DNA of 64,000 bases. It comes from an uncultured Amylibacter sp. GTDB taxonomy: Bacteria > Pseudomonadota > Alphaproteobacteria > Rhodobacterales > Rhodobacteraceae. How positions within the stretch are numbered: position 1 is the first letter of the stretch; every line of letters begins with the position of its first letter. The stretch is taken from NCBI GenBank assembly GCA_905182285.1, contig CAJJAY010000012.1:208909-272908 (forward strand), read 5' to 3'. Shown here piece after piece: positions 10,237 through 19,690 of this stretch. Made by a program: the position numbers and the translations under genes. A model generated the notes under the pieces. It ran no database searches, was not told the DNA's origin, and worked only from the letters and a program-made list of their open reading frames with translations.

Positions 10237-11217
10237 ATGAAAATATTAATTATTGGCGCAGCGGGTATGATTGGAACGCGGTTAGCTAAATCAATTATTA
10301 AAAATAAAACAAACAAAACTAAACATGACATTACTCTATTTGATGTTATTGCGCCAAAATTAGATGAAAATGATGGTTCATGTAGAATAAAAATAGGGGA
10401 TATTTCTGATTCAAGTGTTGCTGCAGAATTAATTAATGAAATGCCTGATATAATTTATCATCTTGCTGCAATTGTTTCAGGTGATGCCGAGTCAGATTTC
10501 AAAAAAGGTTGGAATACGAATGCTAGTGGAACTTGGAATTTGCTTGAAGAAATCCGAAAGAAAAATATTTCTTTAACCGGTTCTTATAAGCCAAAGTTTA
10601 TTTTTACTTCATCAATCGCTGTCTTTAGTGGACCTTATCCAAACACAATTAATGATGATTTTTCACCTAACCCTGAAACATCATATGGCGCTCAAAAATT
10701 AGTTGGCGAAATTCTTATCAGTGACTATACACGCAAAGGCTTTTTGCAGGGTATAGCACTTCGTTTTCCAACAATTGTAGTAAGGCCAGGTATACCTAAC
10801 AAAGCAGCAAGTTCTTTTTATTCAAGTATCATTCGAGAACCTTTAAATGGAATAGAAGCCATATTACCTGTTCACGAAAGCCTTCGTCACTGGTTTGCAA
10901 GCCCTCAAAGTGCTATTTCTTTTTTACTTCATGCAGCAAAACTTGACTTTACTAAACTTGGGAATAGACGTTCTTTAAATTTACCAGGTATTTCATGCTC
11001 AATCACAGAACAAATATCAGCACTTGAAGAGATTGCTGGAGCAAAAATTAGTAATCTAATCAAGCGCCATTTTGATCCAGAAATAGATAAAATAGTTGGA
11101 AACTGGCCCCAAAATTTTATGGCAACTCGTGCTATCGAGTTAGGCTTTGTTGCAGATAAGAACTTTAAAGAAATAATTCAAAAATACATTGATGAAGAAA
11201 TTAATTTAATATCATAA
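10237..11217 (+). CDS. NAD-dependent epimerase/dehydratase family protein, D-erythronate dehydrogenase (DenD)-like
   Basis: A 326-residue extended short-chain dehydrogenase. The Rossmann motif GAAGMIG is at the N-terminus, catalytic Ser lies in FTSSIAVFSGP and Tyr/Lys in SYGAQK. The C-terminal stretch ASSFYSSIIREPLNG and the RFPTIVVRPG segment resemble DenD, which oxidises D-erythronate at C2. The usual partner genes (kinase, decarboxylase, isomerase) are absent here, so the substrate may be another four-carbon or sugar acid. It lies downstream of transaldolase in the same direction and is convergent with the TauE/SafE gene, one base apart. Confidence 0.7.
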   Translation: MKILIIGAAGMIGTRLAKSIIKNKTNKTKHDITLFDVIAPKLDENDGSCRIKIGDISDSSVAAELINEMPDIIYHLAAIVSGDAESDFKKGWNTNASGTWNLLEEIRKKNISLTGSYKPKFIFTSSIAVFSGPYPNTINDDFSPNPETSYGAQKLVGEILISDYTRKGFLQGIALRFPTIVVRPGIPNKAASSFYSSIIREPLNGIEAILPVHESLRHWFASPQSAISFLLHAAKLDFTKLGNRRSLNLPGISCSITEQISALEEIAGAKISNLIKRHFDPEIDKIVGNWPQNFMATRAIELGFVADKNFKEIIQKYIDEEINLIS

Positions 11218-11218
11218 T

Positions 11219-11983
11219 TCACAAAAAAGACACCCATATTAATCGAATTGAAGTGAGTACTAATAGGACGTAAATAATTGGATAAAATATTTCTGTGTTC
11301 ATCTTTTTGACAATATATGCACCTAATAAAGTTGCTACTACAGCTACAGGAATTAAAATTAAAGAAGACCAAGTTACAGCAAGATTAAGGCGTCCAAGCG
11401 CAAAATAAGGTCCAATTTTAATAAAATTGAAAACAGAGAAAATTAAAACACTAGAACCAACAAATACTTTGGGTTCTAACCGTAAAGGTATTGCATATAT
11501 TTGGAATGGTGGGCCTCCCGCATGCGCTATGAAACTAGTAAATCCAGAGATAAGACCCCAAAAATATCCACTCCAATTATTCTGCTTTATAGAAAATTTA
11601 AAATTTTTAAATTTTCTATAAATTAATCTTTGGAGAATAAATAATAGAGCTATAATACCAACTAAAAGCCCAACCATTTCTTCAGATACGATAGAAGCAG
11701 TTATCCAGCCAATGGCAATTCCTACAATACCCACTGGTAAGATAATAAGAACTAATTTTTTTTCCCATTGTCCACGCCAAGTCCATAAACTAATTGCGTC
11801 CATAACAAGATAAATAGGTAATAAAAAAGCAACTGCTTCAAGTGGTGGCATAATTAATGCTAAAATAGGCACGCCTAAAATACCAAAAGCTCCACCAAAA
11901 CCACCTTTAGACAACCCAACAAGAAATACTGCTACCAAAACAACAAGGGTACTCATTAAATCTGAAAAAATAGGAGTATTCAT
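11219..11983 (-). CDS. TauE/SafE family sulfite/organic anion exporter-like permease
   Basis: A 254-residue polytopic membrane protein with about eight hydrophobic segments. The N-terminal half contains LSKGGFGGAFGILGVPIL and the second half repeats a similar element (SGFTSFIAHAGGPPFQIY), the duplicated signature of the TauE/SafE family. Members move sulfite, sulfoacetate or other small anions. No sulfonate genes are nearby, so the substrate cannot be assigned. Confidence 0.85.
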   Translation of the reverse strand: MNTPIFSDLMSTLVVLVAVFLVGLSKGGFGGAFGILGVPILALIMPPLEAVAFLLPIYLVMDAISLWTWRGQWEKKLVLIILPVGIVGIAIGWITASIVSEEMVGLLVGIIALLFILQRLIYRKFKNFKFSIKQNNWSGYFWGLISGFTSFIAHAGGPPFQIYAIPLRLEPKVFVGSSVLIFSVFNFIKIGPYFALGRLNLAVTWSSLILIPVAVVATLLGAYIVKKMNTEIFYPIIYVLLVLTSIRLIWVSFL

Positions 11984-12215
11984 TTATTTGCCCATTTACT
12001 TAGAAATTAGCACAAAGGCCAAAAAGCTAATATTTTAAATTAAAATCAGTTATTATATTAAACTAAAATTGATAATATCTTGACTTTATTTGAAAAGAAA
12101 CATCGTTGACTAGAGCTAATAAAAAAACTTAGTGTTACTACCTTATGTTAATATAAAATACTGAGTATTATAAACAACAAATCTAATATAAATTTATTTT
12201 TTTAGGAAAACTCTA

Positions 12216-13193
12216 ATGGCTGACGAACACGACCGTTCAATGATGGAAAACCTGTATTGGTGGGGAATTCCAACAATGTTTAGATGTAATAATGAAACAT
12301 TAAACAATCAAGATATTGCCTTAGTTGGGGTTCCTCATTCAACGGGAAACGGAACGACTGAAAGAGATCAGCACCTTGGTCCTCGCGCACTTCGCAATGT
12401 ATCAGCAGTACATAGGCGAGCACATATCGATTTTGGAATAGACCCCTGGACGAGTGCTGAAATAATAGATTTAGGCGATGTTCCATTTCCACGGGCAAAT
12501 GATAATGAAGACTGCATAGAGCGAATTACTAAATTTTTTACAGAAATAGATGAAGCAAAAATTAAACCAGTTTCAATTGGTGGTGATCATTCAATCACAG
12601 GTGGAATTATTCAAGCACTAGGATGTGGAAAACTTACAAATGGTCAACCCATCAGCTTTTTGCACCTTGATGCCCATACTGATGTTTTTACCAAAGTAGA
12701 TCATTTTCTTGGTGCAAAAAAATCAGCAGCACACTGGGGCGCTTACCTTGCAGACCAAGGGAAAATTGATCCATCACGTTCAATGCAAATTGGGTTACGT
12801 GGTCATCCAAGAACATTAGATTGGCTACAACCAGCTTATGATTATGGTTATAATATTGTTACTATGAAGGACTTTAGAAAACGCGGATTAGCTGATGTTA
12901 TTGCCCAAACAATAAAAGTATTAGGTAATCGTCCCGTTTATATTACTTTTGATCTTGATTGCCTTGATCCAACTATAGCTCCAGGTGTATCAAATATTGA
13001 GCCTGGTGAGAAAGGTTTTGATATAGATGAAGCTATCGCGCTATTACGCGCCGCTCGTGGACTAAACATTGTTGGAGGTGACGTAGTCTGTATGATGCCA
13101 ACAAAAGATAGTCCAAACAATATTACAGCATTAACCGCTTCTGCCATTATGTTTGAAATGATTTCAATGATTGCAGAAAATAATATTAAATAA
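12216..13193 (+). CDS. Ureohydrolase (arginase/agmatinase superfamily) with atypical active site
   Basis: A 325-residue protein with the full binuclear manganese ligand set of ureohydrolases: His125 in GGDHS, Asp152/His154/Asp156 in LDAHTD, and Asp246/Asp248 in TFDLDCLDP. It would normally be called agmatinase. However, the usual C-terminal EVNP/EVAP element, whose Glu binds the guanidinium group, reads VVCMMPTKD here, with Cys292 in place of Glu. The loop after LDAHTD also lacks the usual His-Gly motif, and the APG loop reads APGVSNIEPGEKGF. The substrate may therefore not be arginine or agmatine. It is a stand-alone gene preceded by AGGAAA. Confidence 0.75.
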   Translation: MADEHDRSMMENLYWWGIPTMFRCNNETLNNQDIALVGVPHSTGNGTTERDQHLGPRALRNVSAVHRRAHIDFGIDPWTSAEIIDLGDVPFPRANDNEDCIERITKFFTEIDEAKIKPVSIGGDHSITGGIIQALGCGKLTNGQPISFLHLDAHTDVFTKVDHFLGAKKSAAHWGAYLADQGKIDPSRSMQIGLRGHPRTLDWLQPAYDYGYNIVTMKDFRKRGLADVIAQTIKVLGNRPVYITFDLDCLDPTIAPGVSNIEPGEKGFDIDEAIALLRAARGLNIVGGDVVCMMPTKDSPNNITALTASAIMFEMISMIAENNIK

Positions 13194-13195
13194 CT

Positions 13196-13498
13196 TCACG
13201 ATTTAAGCCAAACTTTTATCAACCGGAAGCTTTCACGGAAATGCGCTTCACGTGAATTCTGATCAGTTATTAAATGACCTCTCTTAAACTTATCAGAGAG
13301 CATTTTTCCTTTTTCAAGATCTTTAGTAAGGTAGTTTAAAGCTTCATTTACCTCAGTTGTATTAACCTCTCGTTTACGACAGTTATCTATTGCCCACTGC
13401 AATGATGTCAGCGATTGCAAAAGTTCATATTCTGTAATTAATTCTTCTGACCAATTACCACCAAATGCAACATTTGATATTTTCTTTTTAAATTCCAT
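13196..13498 (-). CDS. Hypothetical protein, convergent with the ureohydrolase gene
   Basis: About 100 residues from MEFKKKISNVAFGG (an in-frame ATG also exists at 13519), predicted soluble, helical and charged, with SLTSLQWAIDNCRKREVN and a C-terminal FRESFRLIKVWLK. I do not recognise a family. It fills the space between the ureohydrolase stop and the divergent polymerase gene, and the frame is open throughout, but neither candidate start has a clear ribosome binding site. It is probably a real small gene. Confidence 0.5.
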   Translation of the reverse strand: MEFKKKISNVAFGGNWSEELITEYELLQSLTSLQWAIDNCRKREVNTTEVNEALNYLTKDLEKGKMLSDKFKRGHLITDQNSREAHFRESFRLIKVWLKS

Positions 13499-13541
13499 GA
13501 TAGAACATATAGTGAACATTTAGATAGATTCGCAATATAAA

Positions 13542-14747
13542 ATGCATCCACTTCGTACAATTTATATAGACATGAATAGCTTTTTTGCTAGCGTTGAACA
13601 GCATGAAGAGCCCAATTTACGCGGAAAGCCTGTAGGTATTACCGCAATGGAAGGTGATATAGGATGCCTCGTAGCAGCAAGTTATGAAGCAAAATATTTT
13701 GGTGTAAAAACCACCATGAGTATTAAAGAGGCAAAGGCCTTATGCCCAAGAATCATCTTAAGACCCTCAAGGCATCGCTTATATGTTAAATACAATCAAC
13801 ACATAGCTAAGATCTTTGATCAATATGCTGAACTAGAATACGTGCGCAGTGTAGATGAATTTCAAATTGCACTTGGTGGTAAAACATCAAATTTAAAAAT
13901 TGCATCAAAATTAGTACAAACGATGAAAGATGCACTCAAACATGAAATAGGTGAAAGTTTAAAATTTTCAGCTGGAATAGGTTCAAACCATCTTCTTGCA
14001 AAAATCGCAGGCAAGTTAGAAAAACCTAATGGAATGCAATGGTTATCTCCTGATAACATGCCTGATCGATTATTAGATATCCCACTTGAAGATTTACCAG
14101 GAATCGGGCGAGGCATATTATTTAAACTTAATTCTGCAGGAATTCACAATGTTACAGAAATATATAATCTGGATCCAAAACATGCACGCAAAATTTGGGG
14201 ATCTGTCATAGGTGAGCGTTTTGTGCGCTTACTACAAGGAGAAAATATTCCATTAGAAAGCACAAAACGTGGCGGTTACGGTAATAGTAAAATGCTAGCA
14301 CCCGAAAACCGAACATTAAAAAATGCTTATCTTGTTTCTAGATGGCTGATTGAAAAATCAGTAGCAAGATTGCGCCGAGATAACTATACCGCATCACAGT
14401 TTGCATTATTTTTAAGAATACAAAACCCCCAGAGCCGCTGGGGTAGCAGTATAAAAACACATTATAGTCAGGATACTGCACATTTTTTAGATATAAATCG
14501 TAAACTTTGGCGAACAATGTATATTCAAAAACATCCCCACCTTATATCTTCTATTTCAATACAGCTAGGAAACATTTTACCCTTACCAAAACGCTCGGGT
14601 GAAATGCTTTTACCTATGGAAATGGCAAAAAAAAATGAACGTGAACGCTTAGCAAGAACCATTGATACTATTAACAAAAGATTTGGAGCCAGCACAGTGA
14701 CTTATGGAATAAATAAAGCCCACAATGGTTTCTTTGAACGTGGGTAA
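13542..14747 (+). CDS. dinB: Y-family DNA polymerase (DNA polymerase IV / DinB-like)
   Basis: A 401-residue translesion polymerase. The first catalytic Asp is in YIDMNSFFASVEQ and the second acidic pair is in RSVDEFQIAL. The helix-hairpin-helix region LPGIGRGILFKLNSAGI and a C-terminal little-finger domain follow. These polymerases copy damaged templates and are often SOS-inducible, but I saw no convincing LexA box upstream. The canonical SIDEA motif is varied here to SVDEF. No ImuA or DnaE2 partner gene is adjacent, which argues for DinB over ImuB. Confidence 0.85.
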   Translation: MHPLRTIYIDMNSFFASVEQHEEPNLRGKPVGITAMEGDIGCLVAASYEAKYFGVKTTMSIKEAKALCPRIILRPSRHRLYVKYNQHIAKIFDQYAELEYVRSVDEFQIALGGKTSNLKIASKLVQTMKDALKHEIGESLKFSAGIGSNHLLAKIAGKLEKPNGMQWLSPDNMPDRLLDIPLEDLPGIGRGILFKLNSAGIHNVTEIYNLDPKHARKIWGSVIGERFVRLLQGENIPLESTKRGGYGNSKMLAPENRTLKNAYLVSRWLIEKSVARLRRDNYTASQFALFLRIQNPQSRWGSSIKTHYSQDTAHFLDINRKLWRTMYIQKHPHLISSISIQLGNILPLPKRSGEMLLPMEMAKKNERERLARTIDTINKRFGASTVTYGINKAHNGFFERG

Positions 14748-14844
14748 AATATCCAAAAAAATTTAACTAAATATAATTCTAAACTAATGAAATTTATGTC
14801 GTTTTTGAGACAGGTTAAAAAAATTAATTAACTAACAAACGTAT

Positions 14845-15771
14845 ATGAAAAAAGATTTTCCAGTGAATGACCGTGGTGCAGCAATCTCAATGATTGGAGC
14901 AATGCTAATACTTGGTTTTACTGATAACTTTATAGTTTTTATTGCAGAGATAATGAGTCTTTGGCAATTCCAATTTATTCGTGCAGTTATCGCATTGCCC
15001 TTAATAGTTTGTATTGCATATTTATTGAAAATCACAATACGCCCTAAACGCCCTTGGGCAGTTGCATTGCGAAGTTTATTTTTAACAATAGCCATGATTT
15101 TTTATTTTTGGTCTTTGGCTTTTATACCAATGGCTCAAGCCTTAGCTGGCCTCTTTACATCACCTATTTTTATTTTAATAATTAGTGGATTAATTTTTCG
15201 TCAATCAATCAGTTTTATTCAAATAGTTGCTGTTTTTATAGGTTTTATTGGAATAATTTTTGTTGTTGATACTGAATTTACAGAATTAACTTTTTTTAGT
15301 TTCTTACCTGTTTTTGGTGGTTTATTTTATGCAATGGCTGCTGTAGCCACACGCGAGTTTTGTGAAGGTGAGACAACTTTGGCCTTATTAGCTAGCATAA
15401 TGATAATGCAAGGTTTTGTTGGAATGTGCGCATTATATATTATTGCATGGGTTTCACCTGAGGTGCCGAATGGAGCAGCTGGATTTATTTTACGAGAATG
15501 GGTGTGGAATATTAATAGTGTAATGCCATGGATTACACTACAAGCTGTAGGAGCAATTTTAGGGATCGGATTAATTTTTCGAGCTTATCAAATTGGGCAA
15601 GCTTCCCAAGTTGCAGTTTTCGAATATTCAGCTCTTATATTTGGACCATTTTTTGCTTGGGTTTTAATAGGTCAGCAAGTAAATTTAATGCAGCTTTTAG
15701 GAATTTTGTTAATTGCAATAGCAGGTAGTTTAATTGCATTGCGATCGTTAAAAAGGGATATTCAAATATGA
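14845..15771 (+). CDS. DMT-superfamily (EamA) transporter
   Basis: A 308-residue protein with about ten hydrophobic segments in two EamA repeats, including ALRSLFLTIAMIFYFWSLAFIPMAQA in the first half and VAVFEYSALIFGPFFAWV in the second. Such proteins export amino acids or other metabolites across the inner membrane; the substrate is unknown. Its last four bases overlap the start of the following small gene (ATGA), so the two are probably translated together. Confidence 0.85.
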   Translation: MKKDFPVNDRGAAISMIGAMLILGFTDNFIVFIAEIMSLWQFQFIRAVIALPLIVCIAYLLKITIRPKRPWAVALRSLFLTIAMIFYFWSLAFIPMAQALAGLFTSPIFILIISGLIFRQSISFIQIVAVFIGFIGIIFVVDTEFTELTFFSFLPVFGGLFYAMAAVATREFCEGETTLALLASIMIMQGFVGMCALYIIAWVSPEVPNGAAGFILREWVWNINSVMPWITLQAVGAILGIGLIFRAYQIGQASQVAVFEYSALIFGPFFAWVLIGQQVNLMQLLGILLIAIAGSLIALRSLKRDIQI

Positions 15772-15995
15772 AAACTATGACATGCAAACAGCTTGGTGGC
15801 GCGTGTGATAAAACTTTCAGTGCCAATACATTTGATGAAATTGTCACAATGAGCAAACATCATGGAATGGAAATGTTCAAAAAAAATGACAAAAGTCACT
15901 TAACCGCAATGGAAGAAATTAGCGTGCTAATGCAAGATCAATCTAAAATGCAGGAATGGTTTAATCAAAAAAAAGAAGAGTTTAATGCATTGTAA
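15768..15995 (+). CDS. Small Cys-containing DUF1059-like protein
   Basis: A 75-residue protein beginning MKTMTCKQLGGACDKTFSAN and continuing with SKHHGMEMFKKNDKSHLTAM. The Cys pair and conserved HHGMEMF match what I recall of DUF1059, proposed to be a small metal-binding protein. Function is unknown. It is translationally coupled to the upstream transporter by an ATGA overlap. Confidence 0.8.
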   Translation: MKTMTCKQLGGACDKTFSANTFDEIVTMSKHHGMEMFKKNDKSHLTAMEEISVLMQDQSKMQEWFNQKKEEFNAL

Positions 15996-16026
15996 AACAA
16001 CGCATTAATCTACATCTCATTAATCC

Positions 16027-17025
16027 CTATATTATAGTTGAAAGCGTTCGAGATTTACCATCACGGGCTGCATCATCCGCAGCATCTGCCAATAATTGTG
16101 CCCTAAGGCCATCTTCACCATTAGGTTTCATAATGCCACCAGAATTCACTACATCTACAAAATGTATCATTTCCGCACGATAAGCTTCAGCATATCGCTC
16201 TAAAAAAAATGGTTGTGTTGGCGCAGATTGAAAACCTGAAGCGTTTGATAATTCAACTGTGTTTTCAAGTATGTTATCAGCGCGTAGCATTCCCAAAGAA
16301 CCATGAACTTCAATTCTTTGATCGTACCCATAAGTAGCCCGACGAGAATTACTAATTTGACATAGCTTTCCAGTCGCTGTTTTTAAAGTCACAACTGCAG
16401 TATCAAAATCACCAGCTTTACCAATTTCAGGATCTACAAGGCACGATGCCGCAGATGAGAGCTCAATAGGTTCTTCTCCAAGCAAAAATCTTGCCATATC
16501 TAAGTCATGAATCATCATATCTCTAAAAATACCACCCGATGTTTTAATATAACCAATAGGTGGTGGAGACGGGTCACGTGAAAGGATTGTAACAATTTCA
16601 ACATCACCAATGACTTGATCTGATATTTTCCTTTGTAAATTTGCAAAACTTGGATCAAATCGGCGATTAAAGGCGGTCATAAATGGAACCCCAGCCCTTT
16701 CAACAGCAACCATGCATTCTCTGATACGCTCAACAGATAAATCTACTGGCTTTTCACAAAAAATTGCTTTCCCATTTGCGGCAGCTTCGTGAATCAAATC
16801 ATAATGTGTAGTAGTTGGTGTACCAATAATCACCGCATCAATGCCTGAATCACATATAATTTCTTCACTAGTCATAACTTTTGCATTTAAATCATTAGCT
16901 AATGCATTTGCCGCCTCAGGTAAGAAATCAGAAACTGCTACAGCTCGCGCTGTATGCATTCCTTTAAGAGTTTTACCATGCACTTGGCCAATACGCCCAC
17001 AACCAAGAATTCCAATATTAAGCAT
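16027..17025 (-). CDS. iolG: myo-inositol 2-dehydrogenase
   Basis: A 332-residue Gfo/Idh/MocA oxidoreductase. The N-terminal LNIGILGCGRIGQVHGKTL carries the NAD-binding GxGxxG, the EKPVDL motif holds the catalytic Lys, and MIHDLDMARFLLGEEP holds the Asp/His pair. It oxidises myo-inositol to 2-keto-myo-inositol (scyllo-inosose). The ATG at 17025 is preferred over the TTG at 17031 because AAAGG lies six bases upstream; it then begins two bases after the aldolase stop. It is the last gene of the iolD-iolC-iolB-aldolase-iolG operon. Confidence 0.9.
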   Translation of the reverse strand: MLNIGILGCGRIGQVHGKTLKGMHTARAVAVSDFLPEAANALANDLNAKVMTSEEIICDSGIDAVIIGTPTTTHYDLIHEAAANGKAIFCEKPVDLSVERIRECMVAVERAGVPFMTAFNRRFDPSFANLQRKISDQVIGDVEIVTILSRDPSPPPIGYIKTSGGIFRDMMIHDLDMARFLLGEEPIELSSAASCLVDPEIGKAGDFDTAVVTLKTATGKLCQISNSRRATYGYDQRIEVHGSLGMLRADNILENTVELSNASGFQSAPTQPFFLERYAEAYRAEMIHFVDVVNSGGIMKPNGEDGLRAQLLADAADDAARDGKSRTLSTII

Positions 17026-17027
17026 TT

Positions 17028-17855
17028 TCAACCTTTCAAATTAGATAGAACGCGTCGCACAACAGCAACCGTCGGATCATGTGTTTCTTTTAAAATTGAT
17101 ACACGATCAAATCTTTTAGCATCTTTGTTAACTGCATTACGCATCGCTTGACCAAATGCCATTCTCAACTCTGTTCCAATATTAAACTTACAGATATTTG
17201 TTTCACGTGCGAGGCGTTTTCTTTGTTCAGTAGGAACACCAGATCCACCATGAATAACTAAAGGTACAGAAGTAAGCATCTGAATTTTAGATATTCTATC
17301 TTCATCTAATCCACCTTCTTTATTTTCCTGCAAATGAACATTACCTACTGAAATTGCCATTGCATCAACGCCAGTTTCATTTGCAAAAATTTCTGCTTCT
17401 GCTGGATCTGTACCCGCTGAATTTTCCCCATTTGAATAACCGACAAAACCAATTTCACCTTCACATGAAATATTAGATTCATGTGCAATTTTTACTATTC
17501 GTTTTGTCTCTTCAATATTTTCCTTCAAAGACTTTCGTGAGCCATCGTACATTAACGAAGTAAAGCCACTGTCTAACGCCAATGCACATTCATCATATGT
17601 ATAGCCATGGTCAAGGTGTGCAACTACGGGCACAGAGGCATTTTCTGCCAAATGACGAAACATTTTACCAAGGATAGGAAGAGGAGTATGTTCCCGGCAA
17701 CCAGGCCCCGCTTGTAATATAACAGGACAATTTTCAGCTTCTGCAGCTGCAACAAACGCACGCATATCTTCCCATCCAAGCGTAACTAAACCACCTATTG
17801 CATATGAACCTTTTAAAGCAGGTTGAAGTACCTCTGATAATGTAGCTATGGGCAT
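17028..17855 (-). CDS. iolJ: Class II aldolase of the inositol pathway (IolJ-like, 6-phospho-5-dehydro-2-deoxygluconate aldolase)
   Basis: A 275-residue class II, zinc-dependent aldolase of the fructose-bisphosphate aldolase family. VAHLDHGYTYDECALALDSG contains the metal-binding His, CEGEIGFVG follows, and the Gly-rich phosphate site LVIHGGSGVP is near the C-terminus. In this operon it most likely cleaves the product of IolC to dihydroxyacetone phosphate and malonate semialdehyde. Its start overlaps the iolB stop by one base (TAATG). Sequence alone cannot exclude an FBP or tagatose-bisphosphate aldolase; the operon makes IolJ the better call. Confidence 0.8.
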   Translation of the reverse strand: MPIATLSEVLQPALKGSYAIGGLVTLGWEDMRAFVAAAEAENCPVILQAGPGCREHTPLPILGKMFRHLAENASVPVVAHLDHGYTYDECALALDSGFTSLMYDGSRKSLKENIEETKRIVKIAHESNISCEGEIGFVGYSNGENSAGTDPAEAEIFANETGVDAMAISVGNVHLQENKEGGLDEDRISKIQMLTSVPLVIHGGSGVPTEQRKRLARETNICKFNIGTELRMAFGQAMRNAVNKDAKRFDRVSILKETHDPTVAVVRRVLSNLKG

Positions 17856-18697
17856 TATTTAAACTTTGCTATCATATCTTTTATACCTGGGATCGTTTCT
17901 AACTGATCAGCATGGCTTGGCTGAAAATATTGCACTAGAGACCGCTGAGATAAACCACCTAAAATTGTAAAATAATACATCTGATAACCTGGCAAAACCG
18001 CACAAGGATGATACCCAGAGTCTAAACAGATTGTTGAACCATCAACTAAATGATAAGCATCACCTGATTTTCCATCCTCACGTTGCAGCATTTGCACACC
18101 TGACCCATGGCTTGGTTTAAAACGAAAGTTATATGTTTCATCATGACGTGTCTCAATTGGTAAGCGATCTGTATCATGTTTATGGCTTGGGAAACCTGAC
18201 CAACCGCCTTCACCAACAGTAAAAAGTTCTGAAACTAATAACCTACCAACTTTATCATGATACTTTGTACCTAATATGTGTTTAATTTTTCGATGTGTTT
18301 TGGTTTCATCAGATCCATATTGCACTTTATCCAACTCGTTTGTCCGTACGGAAAATGCATCTAGTACTTTATCATATTTCGCACCAGCTATAAAGACTTC
18401 AGCTTTTTCACTTGTACAAACCATTGTGGCTTTTGCCGCAGTTGGAACATAAACACCTTCAGGCTCTCCGTCCCAAACATCTTCTGTGCGTTGCCCCAAT
18501 CCATCACATTTAAATCCCTCAACATCAATATTAACAGTACCTGTTGCAGGAACTATACAAGTTTCAAATCCAGGAACTGCATATTCAAATGCTTGTCCTT
18601 TTGTTAATTTAACTATGTTAAAATAATTTAATGGCACAGTTGGGTCGTCAATATCTACAATTGGTTTATTTTTATTATCAAAAGGCGCAATATGCAT
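17855..18697 (-). CDS. iolB: 5-deoxy-glucuronate isomerase
   Basis: A 280-residue bicupin matching IolB. The PSHKHDTDRLPIETRHDETYNFRF region carries the metal-binding His and Glu residues, and SGYHPCAVLPGYQMYYF is near the C-terminus. It isomerises 5-deoxy-glucuronate to 5-dehydro-2-deoxygluconate, the substrate of IolC. AAGGG precedes the start codon. It lies nine bases after iolC and overlaps the aldolase start by one base. Confidence 0.93.
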   Translation of the reverse strand: MHIAPFDNKNKPIVDIDDPTVPLNYFNIVKLTKGQAFEYAVPGFETCIVPATGTVNIDVEGFKCDGLGQRTEDVWDGEPEGVYVPTAAKATMVCTSEKAEVFIAGAKYDKVLDAFSVRTNELDKVQYGSDETKTHRKIKHILGTKYHDKVGRLLVSELFTVGEGGWSGFPSHKHDTDRLPIETRHDETYNFRFKPSHGSGVQMLQREDGKSGDAYHLVDGSTICLDSGYHPCAVLPGYQMYYFTILGGLSQRSLVQYFQPSHADQLETIPGIKDMIAKFK

Positions 18698-18706
18698 TTT
18701 TTTCCC

Positions 18707-19690
18707 TTACTTATTTGTTGGGCCTGGATGATCGGCCATAAATTCTTTTAGTGTATTAATATCTGCCATAGCAGGAGCACAACCTGGACGAGATACAGTA
18801 ATTGATGCTGAAGCTGATCCTCTAAGAATTGAATCTTTTAAATCATATCCATCAGCTATAGACGTTACAAAACCTGCCATAAAACTATCACCTGCTCCGG
18901 TGGGTTTAAGGGCTTTAACTGGATATATACCTGTATGAATTTCTTGCCCATCAAAAAATGTAATAGCGCCTTCTGCACCCATCTTATAGATTACCAAAGT
19001 TGCCGATGTTTGCGACAATTCACGTGCTTTTTTTAAACCTTTATTAATACTACCTGCCATAAAGCCAAATTCTTCATCATTCCCAACTATCATATCACTT
19101 TGTTCTGCAGCAGCAGATAAAACTTGCGATGCAACTTCTGGAGATGTCCAAGAGTACGGACGATAATCAACATCAAAAATAATTGGTAGACCAGCGCTTT
19201 TAGCGTGTGAAAAAGCTAGCATGCTAGCACTTCTTGATGGTTCAGCAGCAAAGACAGTTCCAGCAGTAATTAATGCTCCATATTTAGAATAATTTATAAC
19301 TCGAACATCATCAGTATCCATCTGAAAATCAGCTGCGCCATTTCGGTAAATAACTGATTGGTGTTTTTCGACACGACTTTCATAAACCGCCAAAGAATTA
19401 CGAAATTCTCCGCCAACCGGCTTTACATAAGAGACATCAACTCCATATTTTTTCAATTGGTTTACACAATATAAACCAATACTATCATCAGACACTCGGG
19501 TTACCAATGCAGATTTACCACCAAGCTTGCAAATGCCAGCAGCAATATTCGCTGATGAGCCCCCAAGCCCAACACTCATACTTATTGCATCTTCTGTAGC
19601 GGCACCTGGAGGATCAGGGTATAAATCCATTCCAGCTCGCCCAATTATTAGAAAATTATTTTCTTTTATTCCATCAAAAAGGAGTGGCAT
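18707..19690 (-). CDS. iolC: 5-dehydro-2-deoxygluconokinase (PfkB family)
   Basis: A 327-residue ribokinase-family sugar kinase. GLGGSSANIAAGICKLGG near residue 45 is the sugar-binding signature and PTGAGDSFMAGF near the C-terminus carries the catalytic Asp. It phosphorylates 5-dehydro-2-deoxygluconate before aldol cleavage. Its ATG directly follows the iolD stop codon, with AAAGGAA as ribosome binding site inside the end of iolD. Confidence 0.92.
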   Translation of the reverse strand: MPLLFDGIKENNFLIIGRAGMDLYPDPPGAATEDAISMSVGLGGSSANIAAGICKLGGKSALVTRVSDDSIGLYCVNQLKKYGVDVSYVKPVGGEFRNSLAVYESRVEKHQSVIYRNGAADFQMDTDDVRVINYSKYGALITAGTVFAAEPSRSASMLAFSHAKSAGLPIIFDVDYRPYSWTSPEVASQVLSAAAEQSDMIVGNDEEFGFMAGSINKGLKKARELSQTSATLVIYKMGAEGAITFFDGQEIHTGIYPVKALKPTGAGDSFMAGFVTSIADGYDLKDSILRGSASASITVSRPGCAPAMADINTLKEFMADHPGPTNK

